In this document: positions 56,939 to 64,000 of the stretch, in pieces
Numbering within the stretch: the first letter of the stretch is position 1
How the letters are laid out: each line of letters starts with the position of its first letter
DNA from: CAWFLT01 sp963816795
Lineage (GTDB): Bacteria; Acidobacteriota; Vicinamibacteria; Vicinamibacterales; SCN-69-37
Length of the DNA stretch: 64,000 nucleotides
Direction of reading: 5' to 3'
Assembly: GCA_963816795.1 (NCBI GenBank)
Contig: CAWFLT010000013.1
Span: forward strand, 27,719 to 91,718
Program-made: the position numbers and the translations under genes
Notes under the pieces: model-generated
Database searches by the model: none
What the model saw: the letters and a program-made list of their open reading frames with translations, nothing else
What the model was told of the DNA's origin: nothing

Positions 56939-58399
56939 CCTTCCAAAGTCAATGAACCCGCGTTCGACGTCGGTCGAGAGGAGCTCGACGCGCGTGCGCT
57001 CGCCGACGTCCAGGCCCTGCTGACCTCGCACGACGCGGCCTTCGACGGCGGGGCGGCGGATGCGGACCCACGTGCCCTTCTCCGAGGCGCCGGTCACAAT
57101 CGCGTCGAAGCGCTGGCCGATGCGGCCGGCCAGCAGCAGGGCCGCGGCGGACTTGCGCACCTGCCGCTCGACCTTCTCCGCGTCGTCTTCCTGCGCCGTG
57201 CAATGCGCGGCCAGACCCTGGAGCTCTTCGCGGTTGTATGGCGACCGCGCACGTGCGATCGCGGCCTTCAGCAGCCGCTGGGTGATGAGATCGGGAAAGC
57301 GCCGATTGGGCGCCGTCGAATGTGCGTAGTCGGGAACGGCGAGACCGAAATGACCGTCGACTTCCCCGCCAGGTCCGGCCATGGCGTATTCGCCCGAACC
57401 GAGCAGCTTGACGACCGACAGGGAGAGATCCGGAAAGCGATCCGGGTCGACGCGGCGGCGTTCGCGCAGGAACTCGTCGAGCGCACGGCCGTCGGGTGAC
57501 GGCGGCAACTCAGCGCCGACCTCGCGCGCCAGCAGGACAATGCGATCCCAGCGGCGAGGTGCGCGAAGGATGCGCCGGATCGATGGCAACTGCTGCGCCT
57601 CGAGGTAGGCGGCGGTCGCGCCATTGACCGCAATCATGAAGTCTTCGATCAGCGCCTTGGCGCGGTTCTTCTCGTCGGCGTGCACGTCCGCCAGTGTCTC
57701 GCCGTCGAAGACGACCTGGGCGCCGGACGATTCGAGCGAGAGCGCGCCCTGCTCGTGCCGGCGTTCGCGCAGGGCCTGCGCGGCCCGATCCTGGAGCCGC
57801 AGATTCGCATCGAGCCCGTCCACGGCCGCCAGCGCCGGCGGAGCGTCGGCGCCCTGCTCGAGCCAGGCCGCGACGCTGTTGTACGCAAGCTTGGCTTTGT
57901 TCAGCACACGCGCGCGGTAGACCGTCGATGCGCGCACGGTGCCGTCGTCTGCGATCGTCAACTCCGTGACGACGGCGGCCCGCTCCTCACCGGGGACGAG
58001 CGACGTGAGGTCGGTAGACAGCCGCTCGGGCAGCATCGGAAACACTCTTGCCGGCGTGTACACCGACGTGGTGTTCGTTCTGGCGTGCCCGTCGATCGCA
58101 GAGCCGAGTGGCACCAGGCGATCGACGTCGGCGATGGCCACGCGGATGCGCACGGCGTCGTCGCCGGCGGGCTCGGCGACGGTGAGCTGGTCGAGATCGC
58201 GTGAGTCGTCGTTGTCGATCGAACACCACAGCAGCCCGCGCAGATCCTGGAGCGAGCGGTCGGCGGCGTCAGCGTCGGTCAGCCGCGACGCCTCCGCTTG
58301 CGCGGCTGCCGGGAAGTCCGGCTGCAAGCCGCGCTCGAGCATGGCGCGGCGCGCGATTGACACGAGCCGCGATCGTTGTGAAGACCCGGAAGACACCAT
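56933..58399 (-). CDS. RNB domain ribonuclease (RNase II/R-like)
   Basis: The 488-residue product is a 3'-5' exoribonuclease with the RNB catalytic segment WCSIDNDDSRDLDQLTVAEP. The metal-binding Asp series is present, with Gln in place of the fourth Asp of RNase II (DLDQ instead of DLDD), a variant I recall from a bacterial RNB subgroup. A later landmark is AHSTAPNRRFPDLITQRLL, the usual family core. A short S1-like barrel (FDAIVTGASEKGTWVRIRRP) ends the protein. The N-terminal cold-shock domains of full RNase R are absent. Confidence 0.85.
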   Translation of the reverse strand: MVSSGSSQRSRLVSIARRAMLERGLQPDFPAAAQAEASRLTDADAADRSLQDLRGLLWCSIDNDDSRDLDQLTVAEPAGDDAVRIRVAIADVDRLVPLGSAIDGHARTNTTSVYTPARVFPMLPERLSTDLTSLVPGEERAAVVTELTIADDGTVRASTVYRARVLNKAKLAYNSVAAWLEQGADAPPALAAVDGLDANLRLQDRAAQALRERRHEQGALSLESSGAQVVFDGETLADVHADEKNRAKALIEDFMIAVNGATAAYLEAQQLPSIRRILRAPRRWDRIVLLAREVGAELPPSPDGRALDEFLRERRRVDPDRFPDLSLSVVKLLGSGEYAMAGPGGEVDGHFGLAVPDYAHSTAPNRRFPDLITQRLLKAAIARARSPYNREELQGLAAHCTAQEDDAEKVERQVRKSAAALLLAGRIGQRFDAIVTGASEKGTWVRIRRPAVEGRVVRGQQGLDVGERTRVELLSTDVERGFIDFGRA

Positions 58400-58425
58400 C
58401 TCCCGATGTTATCTGATGGCGCCCC

Positions 58426-60339
58426 TCACTTCATCACGCCGACACGCACTCCGGACGCGCGATCGGCCGTCCGATAGATGCGCTGGGTCGCCTTTCGAAA
58501 GTCTTCTGGCTTCGCCTTGTAGATGTCCACGAACGTCTGCGGATTTCGATCGATGACCGGAAACCAGGAGCTCTGCACCTGGACCATGATGCGATGGCCC
58601 GGGAGGAACCGGTGGAACCGATCGCGCAAGTCGAACTCGTAGCGTTCGGGCTGATTTGGCGTCAGCGCTTCCGGCGCCGAGAACGAGCGCCGGTACTTGG
58701 CGCGGAAGACTTCCCCCGCCAGCAGCATCTGGAAATCGCCCATGCGGACGCCGCGGGGGTTCGGCTGGTTGTCCGGCGCGTTGCCCGGATAGACGTCGAT
58801 GAGCTTGACGATCCAGTCGGCGTCGGTGCCTGACGTCGAGGCGAAGAGTGACGCGATGATGGGTCCGGCAATCGCCACATCCTCAGTCAGCGGCTCGGTG
58901 CGATAGACGAGCACGTCCGGCCGGGCGGCCGCAAACCGCTGATCCTCCACCATCCATAAGTGGCCCTGCGTCGTGCGCGATTCCGTGCTCCACGGCACGG
59001 GCTTCATCGGATCGGAAATGTACTCGTCGAACCCGGTGTCCGTGCCAGTAGACCGTGACGCCGCGGACGGCGCGACGAACGACAGCCGGCCCTCCGGATG
59101 GAAGTAGAGGGTCCGCGACTCGATCCCCCTGGGCGGCCACGTGTCGAAGGTCTTCCAGGTGTTGCTCCCGGTTTCAAAGACGGTCGCTTCACTGGCCGGG
59201 ACCGGCCCCTGGTCCTTGAGATGGTGCTTGAAGAAGGGCAGCTCGATCTCGGTGCGGTAGTACTCGGCGGTGGGCGACCCGAAGCGGATGTCGCCAAGCG
59301 CATCGCCGGGCATCGACGCCCAGCCGCCATGCAGCCACGGACCGATGACGATACGGTTCTTGTTGGCCGGGGTCGAACGCTCGACCGCGCGATAGGTCTC
59401 GAGAGGACCATAGAAGTCCTCGGCGTCGAACCACCCGGCGACGTTCAGCACGGCGTGCGTGATGTTCCTGGCGTGCTTCAACGGATTCTGCCGCTGCCAG
59501 TACTCGTCGTAGTTCGGGTGATCCATGTACTCGTTCCACGTCGGCACGCTGTAGGTGAAGTATTTCTCGTTGATGTTCGCGACCGGACCGACGTCGAGGA
59601 AGAACCGGTAGCCGTCCGGCGTGCCGTAGTCGAACCCGCCGCCGCGTGTTTCCGTCGTGCCGGCCCGCGGCCGGGCGTTGCCGGCCAGCCAACTGAACGT
59701 GTACATCAATCGGAACGCGCCGTTGTGATGGAAGTCGTCGCCGAGGAACATGTCGATCGCCGGCGCCTGCGGCGACGAGGCCTTGAGCGCCGGGTGGGCG
59801 TCGATCATGCCCCAGACCGTCTGCGATCCGGGATACGAGATGCCCCACTGGCCCACGCGGCCGTTGTTGTTCGGGATGTTCTTCACGAGCCAGTCGATGG
59901 TGTCGTACGTATCGGTGCTCTCATCGGTGGCGCGCGGGCCCTTCGGCGCAGGCACGAGGGGCCGCATGACCACGAACTCCCCTTCGGAGCGAAACTTCCC
60001 GCGCACGTCCTGATACACGAAGATGAAGCGCTCGGTGGCAAAGGACGCCGACGGCCCGAGAGACGCGCGATACGAATCGGCGCCGTACGGCGGCGAGCCG
60101 TAAGGCGTGCGATGCAGCATGAACGGGTAGGTCGTCGACGAGTCTTTCGGCGTGTAGACGATTGTGAAGAGCTTCGCCCCGTCCCGCATCGGGACCATGT
60201 GCTCGGTCTTGGTGTACGTCGCCCGGATGTCGGCCGCGGCCTGGGCGCGGAGGTGCACGGCCGGAGTCAATGACGTCGCAGAGAACAGAATCGCCAGACC
60301 GGCGACGGTGCCGCACACGATCCGCTTGCTCGCTGTCAT
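58426..60339 (-). CDS. Exported CocE/NonD family hydrolase (X-Pro dipeptidyl-peptidase S15 type)
   Basis: The 637-residue product starts at ATG 60339 (MTASKRIVCGTVAGLAILF, a signal peptide), with GGAG about 10 bases upstream. The catalytic serine is in VGQWGISYPGSQTVWG (GxSxxG), the Asp in VAGWFDAEDFYGP, and the His in IVIGPWLHGGWASM. The C-terminal jelly-roll domain (ERYEFDLRDRFHRFLPGHRI) is typical of the family. Members are alpha-amino acid ester or acyl hydrolases, or glutaryl acylases. It is downstream of the haem lipoprotein gene in the same direction, separated by 158 bases containing hairpins. Confidence 0.85.
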   Translation of the reverse strand: MTASKRIVCGTVAGLAILFSATSLTPAVHLRAQAAADIRATYTKTEHMVPMRDGAKLFTIVYTPKDSSTTYPFMLHRTPYGSPPYGADSYRASLGPSASFATERFIFVYQDVRGKFRSEGEFVVMRPLVPAPKGPRATDESTDTYDTIDWLVKNIPNNNGRVGQWGISYPGSQTVWGMIDAHPALKASSPQAPAIDMFLGDDFHHNGAFRLMYTFSWLAGNARPRAGTTETRGGGFDYGTPDGYRFFLDVGPVANINEKYFTYSVPTWNEYMDHPNYDEYWQRQNPLKHARNITHAVLNVAGWFDAEDFYGPLETYRAVERSTPANKNRIVIGPWLHGGWASMPGDALGDIRFGSPTAEYYRTEIELPFFKHHLKDQGPVPASEATVFETGSNTWKTFDTWPPRGIESRTLYFHPEGRLSFVAPSAASRSTGTDTGFDEYISDPMKPVPWSTESRTTQGHLWMVEDQRFAAARPDVLVYRTEPLTEDVAIAGPIIASLFASTSGTDADWIVKLIDVYPGNAPDNQPNPRGVRMGDFQMLLAGEVFRAKYRRSFSAPEALTPNQPERYEFDLRDRFHRFLPGHRIMVQVQSSWFPVIDRNPQTFVDIYKAKPEDFRKATQRIYRTADRASGVRVGVMK

Positions 60340-60345
60340 TGGTTC

Positions 60346-60464
60346 TTCTCCGTGCGCTCTAGACTTACTGGCGCGGGGCCCCACCCCCGCGCCTCGGGCC
60401 GCGCCGGCAAGCGGCGCGGGCGTCCACTTTGCTCTTCTCCGTGCCCTCTAGCTCTTTCTCCGTG
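60346..60464. repeat. Two perfect hairpins within repeated TTCTCCGTG units
   Basis: TTCTCCGTG occurs at 60346-60354, 60435-60443 and 60456-60464, i.e. CACGGAGAA on the transcribed strand. GGCGCGGGG (60370-60378) pairs with CCCCGCGCC (60385-60393), and CCGCGCCG (60399-60406) pairs with CGGCGCGG (60412-60419). The unit nearest the hydrolase start supplies its ribosome binding site. Confidence 0.65.
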
Positions 60465-60497
60465 TTCTCCTGTCTCCTGCCCGTGCTTTTCAGGTCC

Positions 60498-61913
60498 TCA
60501 CCTAACGATGTCGAAGATTTGCTGCCCCTTGCCAAGCGCCGGCACGGCGCCACGACGGCCGGGACCGGTCGAGCAGGGATTCACGTACTGGCCGCTCGCG
60601 ATGGCGTTCAGCGCGACCGAGATCTGCAGCGAGTAGTCGAGCGCCACGACGCCGGCGGGCGCCGGCTCCGGGACGCAGGCCTCGCTCACGCCGCCGAACG
60701 GCGTCGCCCCCGAGAGATTCCGGAACCAGTGCAGCCTCTGGTCGGTGGTGCACTTCTTCATCGGATACATCGAGCGCAGCACCTGCGGCACTTGTGCCGT
60801 GGCATGACACGAGAGGCAGGCGGACTCAGGATTGTCGACCGGACCGTTCATCCGGCCCGCCCAGCCGAGATGGTTCAGCGCGTACGCAGGCGCAGACGCG
60901 TTGATGCGCGATTCGACCGGCGGCGTCGCGGTACCCGGCAGGCGTTTGGGATCGTTTCCCCACATCAGGCCGACGGGCACCATCTTCTCCCACCCGTTCG
61001 CACCCGATGCGGCCGGATCGAACGCAAAGGTGCCGAACACCCAGCCGGTCTCGGTCGCGCGCGGATCGCGTGCCGACACGTCCATCTGGAGCAGACGCAC
61101 CGGCGCGATCTTCTTGGCGAACGGCTTGCGCGTGGCGATGATGTTCGCGTCCCAGGCCGGCGCGCCGGCAAGGATGTCGGCGGCGGAGAAATCATCCGCG
61201 GTGGCCGCGGAGAAGAGAATCTTGACGACGACGGTGCCGACGGCCGACGCGGCCTTGGTGGGATCGGGCGCGTCGGGGTTGGCGAACACCGCGCCGATCG
61301 ATACGGCGCCGACGTCGTTGTAGTAGCCGACGGCCCAGTTCTGCACCGTGCGGCCGGGCTTGATGCCGAGCTCGGGCCCGGAGATCGGGCGCTCTTCGGT
61401 CAGGCCGCGGACGAACTCGCGCGGCCGTTTGCCCGGCGACATCCACGGCACGTGGTACCACTGGCGCACGGCGTTCTTCTGCGCGTCCCAGTCGGCCTCG
61501 ATCATGCCGTCGTAGATGTACGTGCGCAGCGCCATCATGTATTGCAGCGCGCCAGCGTCGGTCTTGAAGTCGATGTTCAGCCACGGGCCAGTGACCGCCG
61601 CCGGCACCGCGGCCGGATATTTCTGCGAGAGGACGAAGCGCCGGCCTTTGTGTGTCGGTGGCACGAGATCGACGAAGTCAGGAAACCGGCCGGAGCACTG
61701 GGCGACGAACTGCGCATCTTGCGCGGCCGCGCCGGTGTCGGCGACGAGACGGCAGGTGGCACCGGCAGGACACCCCGCCACCTGGGCGGCGCTCTTCTGC
61801 GTGTCGCCCGGCGCGCCCGGCGAGGGGGCGACGCCCTGCGGCGCCGCCGGTCCGCCTGTTTCGCAGGCCGCGGCGACGATCGAGAAGAACACGGCACTGA
61901 CACGAGCTCGCAC
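60498..61913 (-). CDS. Lipoprotein with a single CxxCH haem motif
   Basis: The 471-residue product starts at GTG 61913 with AGAAGGAG six bases upstream; the in-frame ATG at 61940 only adds the translated ribosome binding site. The N-terminus RVSAVFFSIVAAACETGG is a lipoprotein signal with a lipobox ending AAAC. Near residue 380 the sequence ESACLSCHATAQVP is a c-type haem attachment motif, followed by a PMKKC segment and a terminal GQQIFDIVR helix. Most of the protein (NWAVGYYNDVGAVSIGAVFA and related) is not a cytochrome domain that I recognise. It is probably a periplasmic or outer-membrane cytochrome-like protein; electron partner unknown. Confidence 0.6.
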   Translation of the reverse strand: MRARVSAVFFSIVAAACETGGPAAPQGVAPSPGAPGDTQKSAAQVAGCPAGATCRLVADTGAAAQDAQFVAQCSGRFPDFVDLVPPTHKGRRFVLSQKYPAAVPAAVTGPWLNIDFKTDAGALQYMMALRTYIYDGMIEADWDAQKNAVRQWYHVPWMSPGKRPREFVRGLTEERPISGPELGIKPGRTVQNWAVGYYNDVGAVSIGAVFANPDAPDPTKAASAVGTVVVKILFSAATADDFSAADILAGAPAWDANIIATRKPFAKKIAPVRLLQMDVSARDPRATETGWVFGTFAFDPAASGANGWEKMVPVGLMWGNDPKRLPGTATPPVESRINASAPAYALNHLGWAGRMNGPVDNPESACLSCHATAQVPQVLRSMYPMKKCTTDQRLHWFRNLSGATPFGGVSEACVPEPAPAGVVALDYSLQISVALNAIASGQYVNPCSTGPGRRGAVPALGKGQQIFDIVR

Positions 61914-61941
61914 GGGCGCTCCTTCTGGGGAAGGCGACATT

Positions 61942-61968
61942 GTACGGCGGGTACGATGGGTACGAGGG
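61942..61968. repeat. Three units of the GTACGACGG-type 9-bp repeat, no mirror arm
   Basis: GTACGGCGG, GTACGATGG and GTACGAGGG follow each other directly. The unit is the one forming the inverted arrays at 40814 and 56803, but here there is no reverse-complement arm. It lies in the divergent gap between the lipoprotein and ligase genes. Confidence 0.7.
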
Positions 61969-61990
61969 GTATATTCCCTGCTGATCCGCC

Positions 61991-63585
61991 ATGCCCGTCA
62001 TTGACGCATCAGCCCTCGGTGTCCCAGCGGCGTTCAACGCCACGTCGTACTTTGTCGATCGCCACCTCGCCGAGGGCCGCGGCAGTAAGACCGCCATTGA
62101 GTGCGGGGACGAGCGCGTCACCTACGCCGAGCTCTACGCGCGCGCCAACCAGCTCGGTCGAGCTCTGCGCGAGCGGCTGGGTGTCAGCGTCGGAGAGCGT
62201 GTCGCCGTGCTGCTCCTTGACGGTCCCCAGTTCTTCTACAGCTTCTTCGGCGCCATCAAGATCGGCGCCGTTGCGGTCCCGGTGAATACGCTGTGGACTG
62301 CCCGCCGACTACGAGTACGTCTTCGCCGACTCGCGCGCACGCGTCGTCATCGTGAGCGCGGAGCTCATCCCGAAGCTTGCGGCGATTGGCACCGACAAGT
62401 GGTCCGCCGTCGAGCACGTCGTGGTCGTCGGTACGCCGGCGGCAACGTTCGAGTGCGGCGCCCGCGTATGGAGCTGGACCGATCTCGGTGTCGGGAGTCG
62501 CCGCCGATTTCGACGCTGTCCAGACACGTCGCGACGATCCGGCGTTCTGGCTGTACTCGTCGGGCAGCACGGGCCGGCCGAAGGGCTGCGTGCATCTGCA
62601 GCACGACATGGTCGTGTGCGCGGAGCTGTTCGCCAAGAGCGTCCTCGGCGCGCGCGAGAGCGACCGCTTTTTCAGCGTTCCGAAGTTGTTCTTCGCCTAC
62701 GGCCTCGGCAACGCCGGGTACTTTCCGCTGGCGGTCGGCGGCACCAGCATCCTCTGGCCCGGTCCGCCATCGGCGGCGAATGTGTACGCCGTGATCGAAC
62801 GCCATCGTCCGACGCTGTTTTTCTCGGTGCCGACCGGCTACGCCATGCTCCTCGCCCACGAAGGCGCGTTCGATCTGTCGAGCGTGCGGCTTGGGTCCTC
62901 GGCCGGCGAAGCCCTGCCTCCGGCGCTCTACGATCGATTCAAGCAGCGCTTCGGGATCGACATTCTCGACGGCATCGGCTCGACAGAGGCGCTGCATACG
63001 TTCATCTCGAACCGTCCGGGTGCGATTCGGCCCGGGTCGAGCGGTCTGGTCGTGCCTGGGTACGACGCGAAGCTGATCGACGAATCCGGATTGCCGGTCC
63101 AGCCAGGCGAGATCGGCAACCTGTGGATCGCCGGCGACTCCGTGTGCTCCATGTACTGGAATCAGCCCGAGAAGACCAGGCAGACCATTGACGGTCAATG
63201 GCTCCGAACTGGTGACAAGTACACCCGGGATGCGGACGGCTACTACTGGTACGCCGGCCGCTCGGACGACATGATGAAGGTCGGCGGCCTGTGGGTCAGT
63301 CCGATCGAAGTCGAACACGCGCTCGTGCAGCACGCGGCGGTGCAGGAATGCGCGGTGGTGGCGCGTGAGGACCACGACACACTCGTGAAGCCCGCTGCTT
63401 TCGTCGTCGTGCGGTCCGGACACGAGGCGACACCCACCCTTGCGAACGATTTGCTCGCGCACGTTCGGGCGACGCTCGCCGACTACAAGCGTCCGCGATG
63501 GATCGAGTTCGTCGCCGAACTGCCCAAGACCGCGACCGGGAAAATCCAGCGACACAAGCTGCGCGACCCGCGAAACGAGCAGTGA
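61991..63585 (+). CDS. Benzoate-CoA ligase family AMP-forming ligase (two frameshifts)
   Basis: The product is about 530 residues, in the ANL superfamily. Motifs: AMP-binding FWLYSSGSTGRPKGCVHL, DGIGSTEALHTFISNRPG, GRSDDMMKVGGLWVSPIEVE and the catalytic lysine in LPKTATGKIQRHKLRD. The combination SSGSTGRPKGCVH with STEALHTFISN is close to benzoate-CoA ligases (BadA/BclA), which activate aromatic acids to CoA thioesters. Frame switches are needed near 62300 (into ADYEYVFADSRARVVIVS) and 62490 (into VAADFDAVQTRRDDPAF). No benzoyl-CoA reductase or oxygenase genes are in the window, so the exact substrate stays open. Confidence 0.85.
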
Positions 63586-63604
63586 ACGGGCGCGCGTCAA
63601 CAGG

Positions 63605-64000
63605 TCAGCGCTCGAATGGGTCGATGACGGTCACACCACTCTTCACGAAATCGGAACGGTTGCGCGTGACCATCGTCAGTCGGTGCACCAGGGCGGTCGT
63701 GGCAATCAAGCTGTCCTTGACCGGCATCGCTTGCCCGCGCCGACGAAGGCGCGCCAGCAGCGCCGCCCACTCGAGGCCGTGCTGGGCGTCCCAGTGTAGG
63801 CAGTGGAGACGCTGAACGCCGGCGTCGAACCACTCTTCGAGCCGAGCTCGCCGTTTTCCATTCGGCAAGAGCAGGATGCCGAAGCGGAGCTCGCCGACGA
63901 TGACAGGATCGACGGCGATCTCGCGCTCGTGATCGCGCAGCCAGGCGACGACCGCCGGATTCGACGCGACCCTGGTCGGTTCGCTCAAGACGTTGGCATC
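63605..64000 (-). CDS. PIN domain (VapC-like) ribonuclease, 5' end cut by window edge
   Basis: The frame is open to the right edge and reads DANVLSEPTRVASNPAVVAW from there, so the start codon lies outside. The acidic PIN residues are visible: Asp in DANVLSEP, Glu in VGELRFGI and Asp in AMPVKDSLIATTAL. The TxxDF region is MVTRNRSDFVKSGV. VapC-type PIN proteins cleave RNA (often tRNA or rRNA) and are held by an antitoxin encoded just upstream, which would be beyond the window. It converges with the ligase gene with a 19-base gap. Confidence 0.8.
   Translation of the reverse strand, partial: DANVLSEPTRVASNPAVVAWLRDHEREIAVDPVIVGELRFGILLLPNGKRRARLEEWFDAGVQRLHCLHWDAQHGLEWAALLARLRRRGQAMPVKDSLIATTALVHRLTMVTRNRSDFVKSGVTVIDPFER

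Noticed and set aside
45507..64000. DUF433 protein (45507) and PIN protein (63605) as one toxin-antitoxin pair
   Set aside because: They are 18 kb apart; the usual partners are adjacent. The true antitoxin of the PIN protein would lie beyond the right edge.
1..64000. tRNA, rRNA or riboswitch genes
   Set aside because: Visual reading of the gaps found no cloverleaf, rRNA core or known riboswitch sequence; a covariance search would be needed to exclude them fully.

Overview
The window is a high-GC bacterial chromosome fragment. It has four large Ser/Thr protein kinases fused to TPR, TolB/WD40-like or AAA modules. It also has two MacB/FtsX-like ADOP permeases (one in a PadR-ADOP pair), two PQQ-type beta-propeller proteins, and many exported oxidoreductases and hydrolases. 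This mix is typical of Acidobacteriota, most likely the Vicinamibacteria; that placement is inferred from gene content because no rRNA is present. No tRNA, rRNA, CRISPR array, transposase, integrase or phage gene was recognised.

Layout. 1-2453: start of a molybdopterin (nitrate reductase-like) subunit and a NarK-type transporter fused to a haem-b-like membrane module. 2.7-9.3 kb: kinase, exported barrel-like protein, Tat-exported amine oxidase, SRPBCC protein and a 54-residue protein. 9.6-14.7 kb: Lhr-type helicase, OsmC, RHH protein. 14.8-23.0 kb: PQQ propeller, GPP34 protein, ADOP permease, TolB-type kinase, small exported protein. 23.3-28.3 kb: SRPBCC-ArsR pair and a PknK-like kinase. 28.3-32.6 kb: FadN-type beta-oxidation enzyme and two poorly known proteins. 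32.6-40.0 kb: PadR, ADOP, PQQ protein, kinase. 40.0-50.7 kb: rhomboid protease, FAD oxidoreductase, M20 peptidase, two paralogous exporter permeases (one with its ATPase), DUF433 protein, gluconate-dehydrogenase-like pair. 51-56.8 kb: a sensor kinase without its phospho-acceptor His, then an AI-2E/gltX/alkA cluster and a D-2-hydroxyacid dehydrogenase. 56.9-64 kb: RNB ribonuclease, CocE-type hydrolase, haem lipoprotein, benzoate-CoA-ligase-like enzyme, PIN-domain protein.

Two non-coding themes stand out. First, at least four intergenic loci hold arrays of an 8-11 bp unit followed, after a short spacer, by the reverse-complement array. The unit differs between most loci (CAATGGGG, GTACGACGG, GGGGTCAGACC, CTAGGCACTAGG-like), but the head-to-head hairpin architecture is shared. 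Second, a 210-245 bp MITE-like repeat with imperfect inverted ends is present in five intergenic copies (three full, two truncated), and one copy supplies the stop codon of the neighbouring GMC oxidoreductase.

Many genes are read correctly only by switching frame (about ten switches in the helicase, seven or eight in gltX), without in-frame nonsense codons in the conserved segments. I interpret most of these as indel errors in the assembly rather than biological decay, and I give full gene spans across them.
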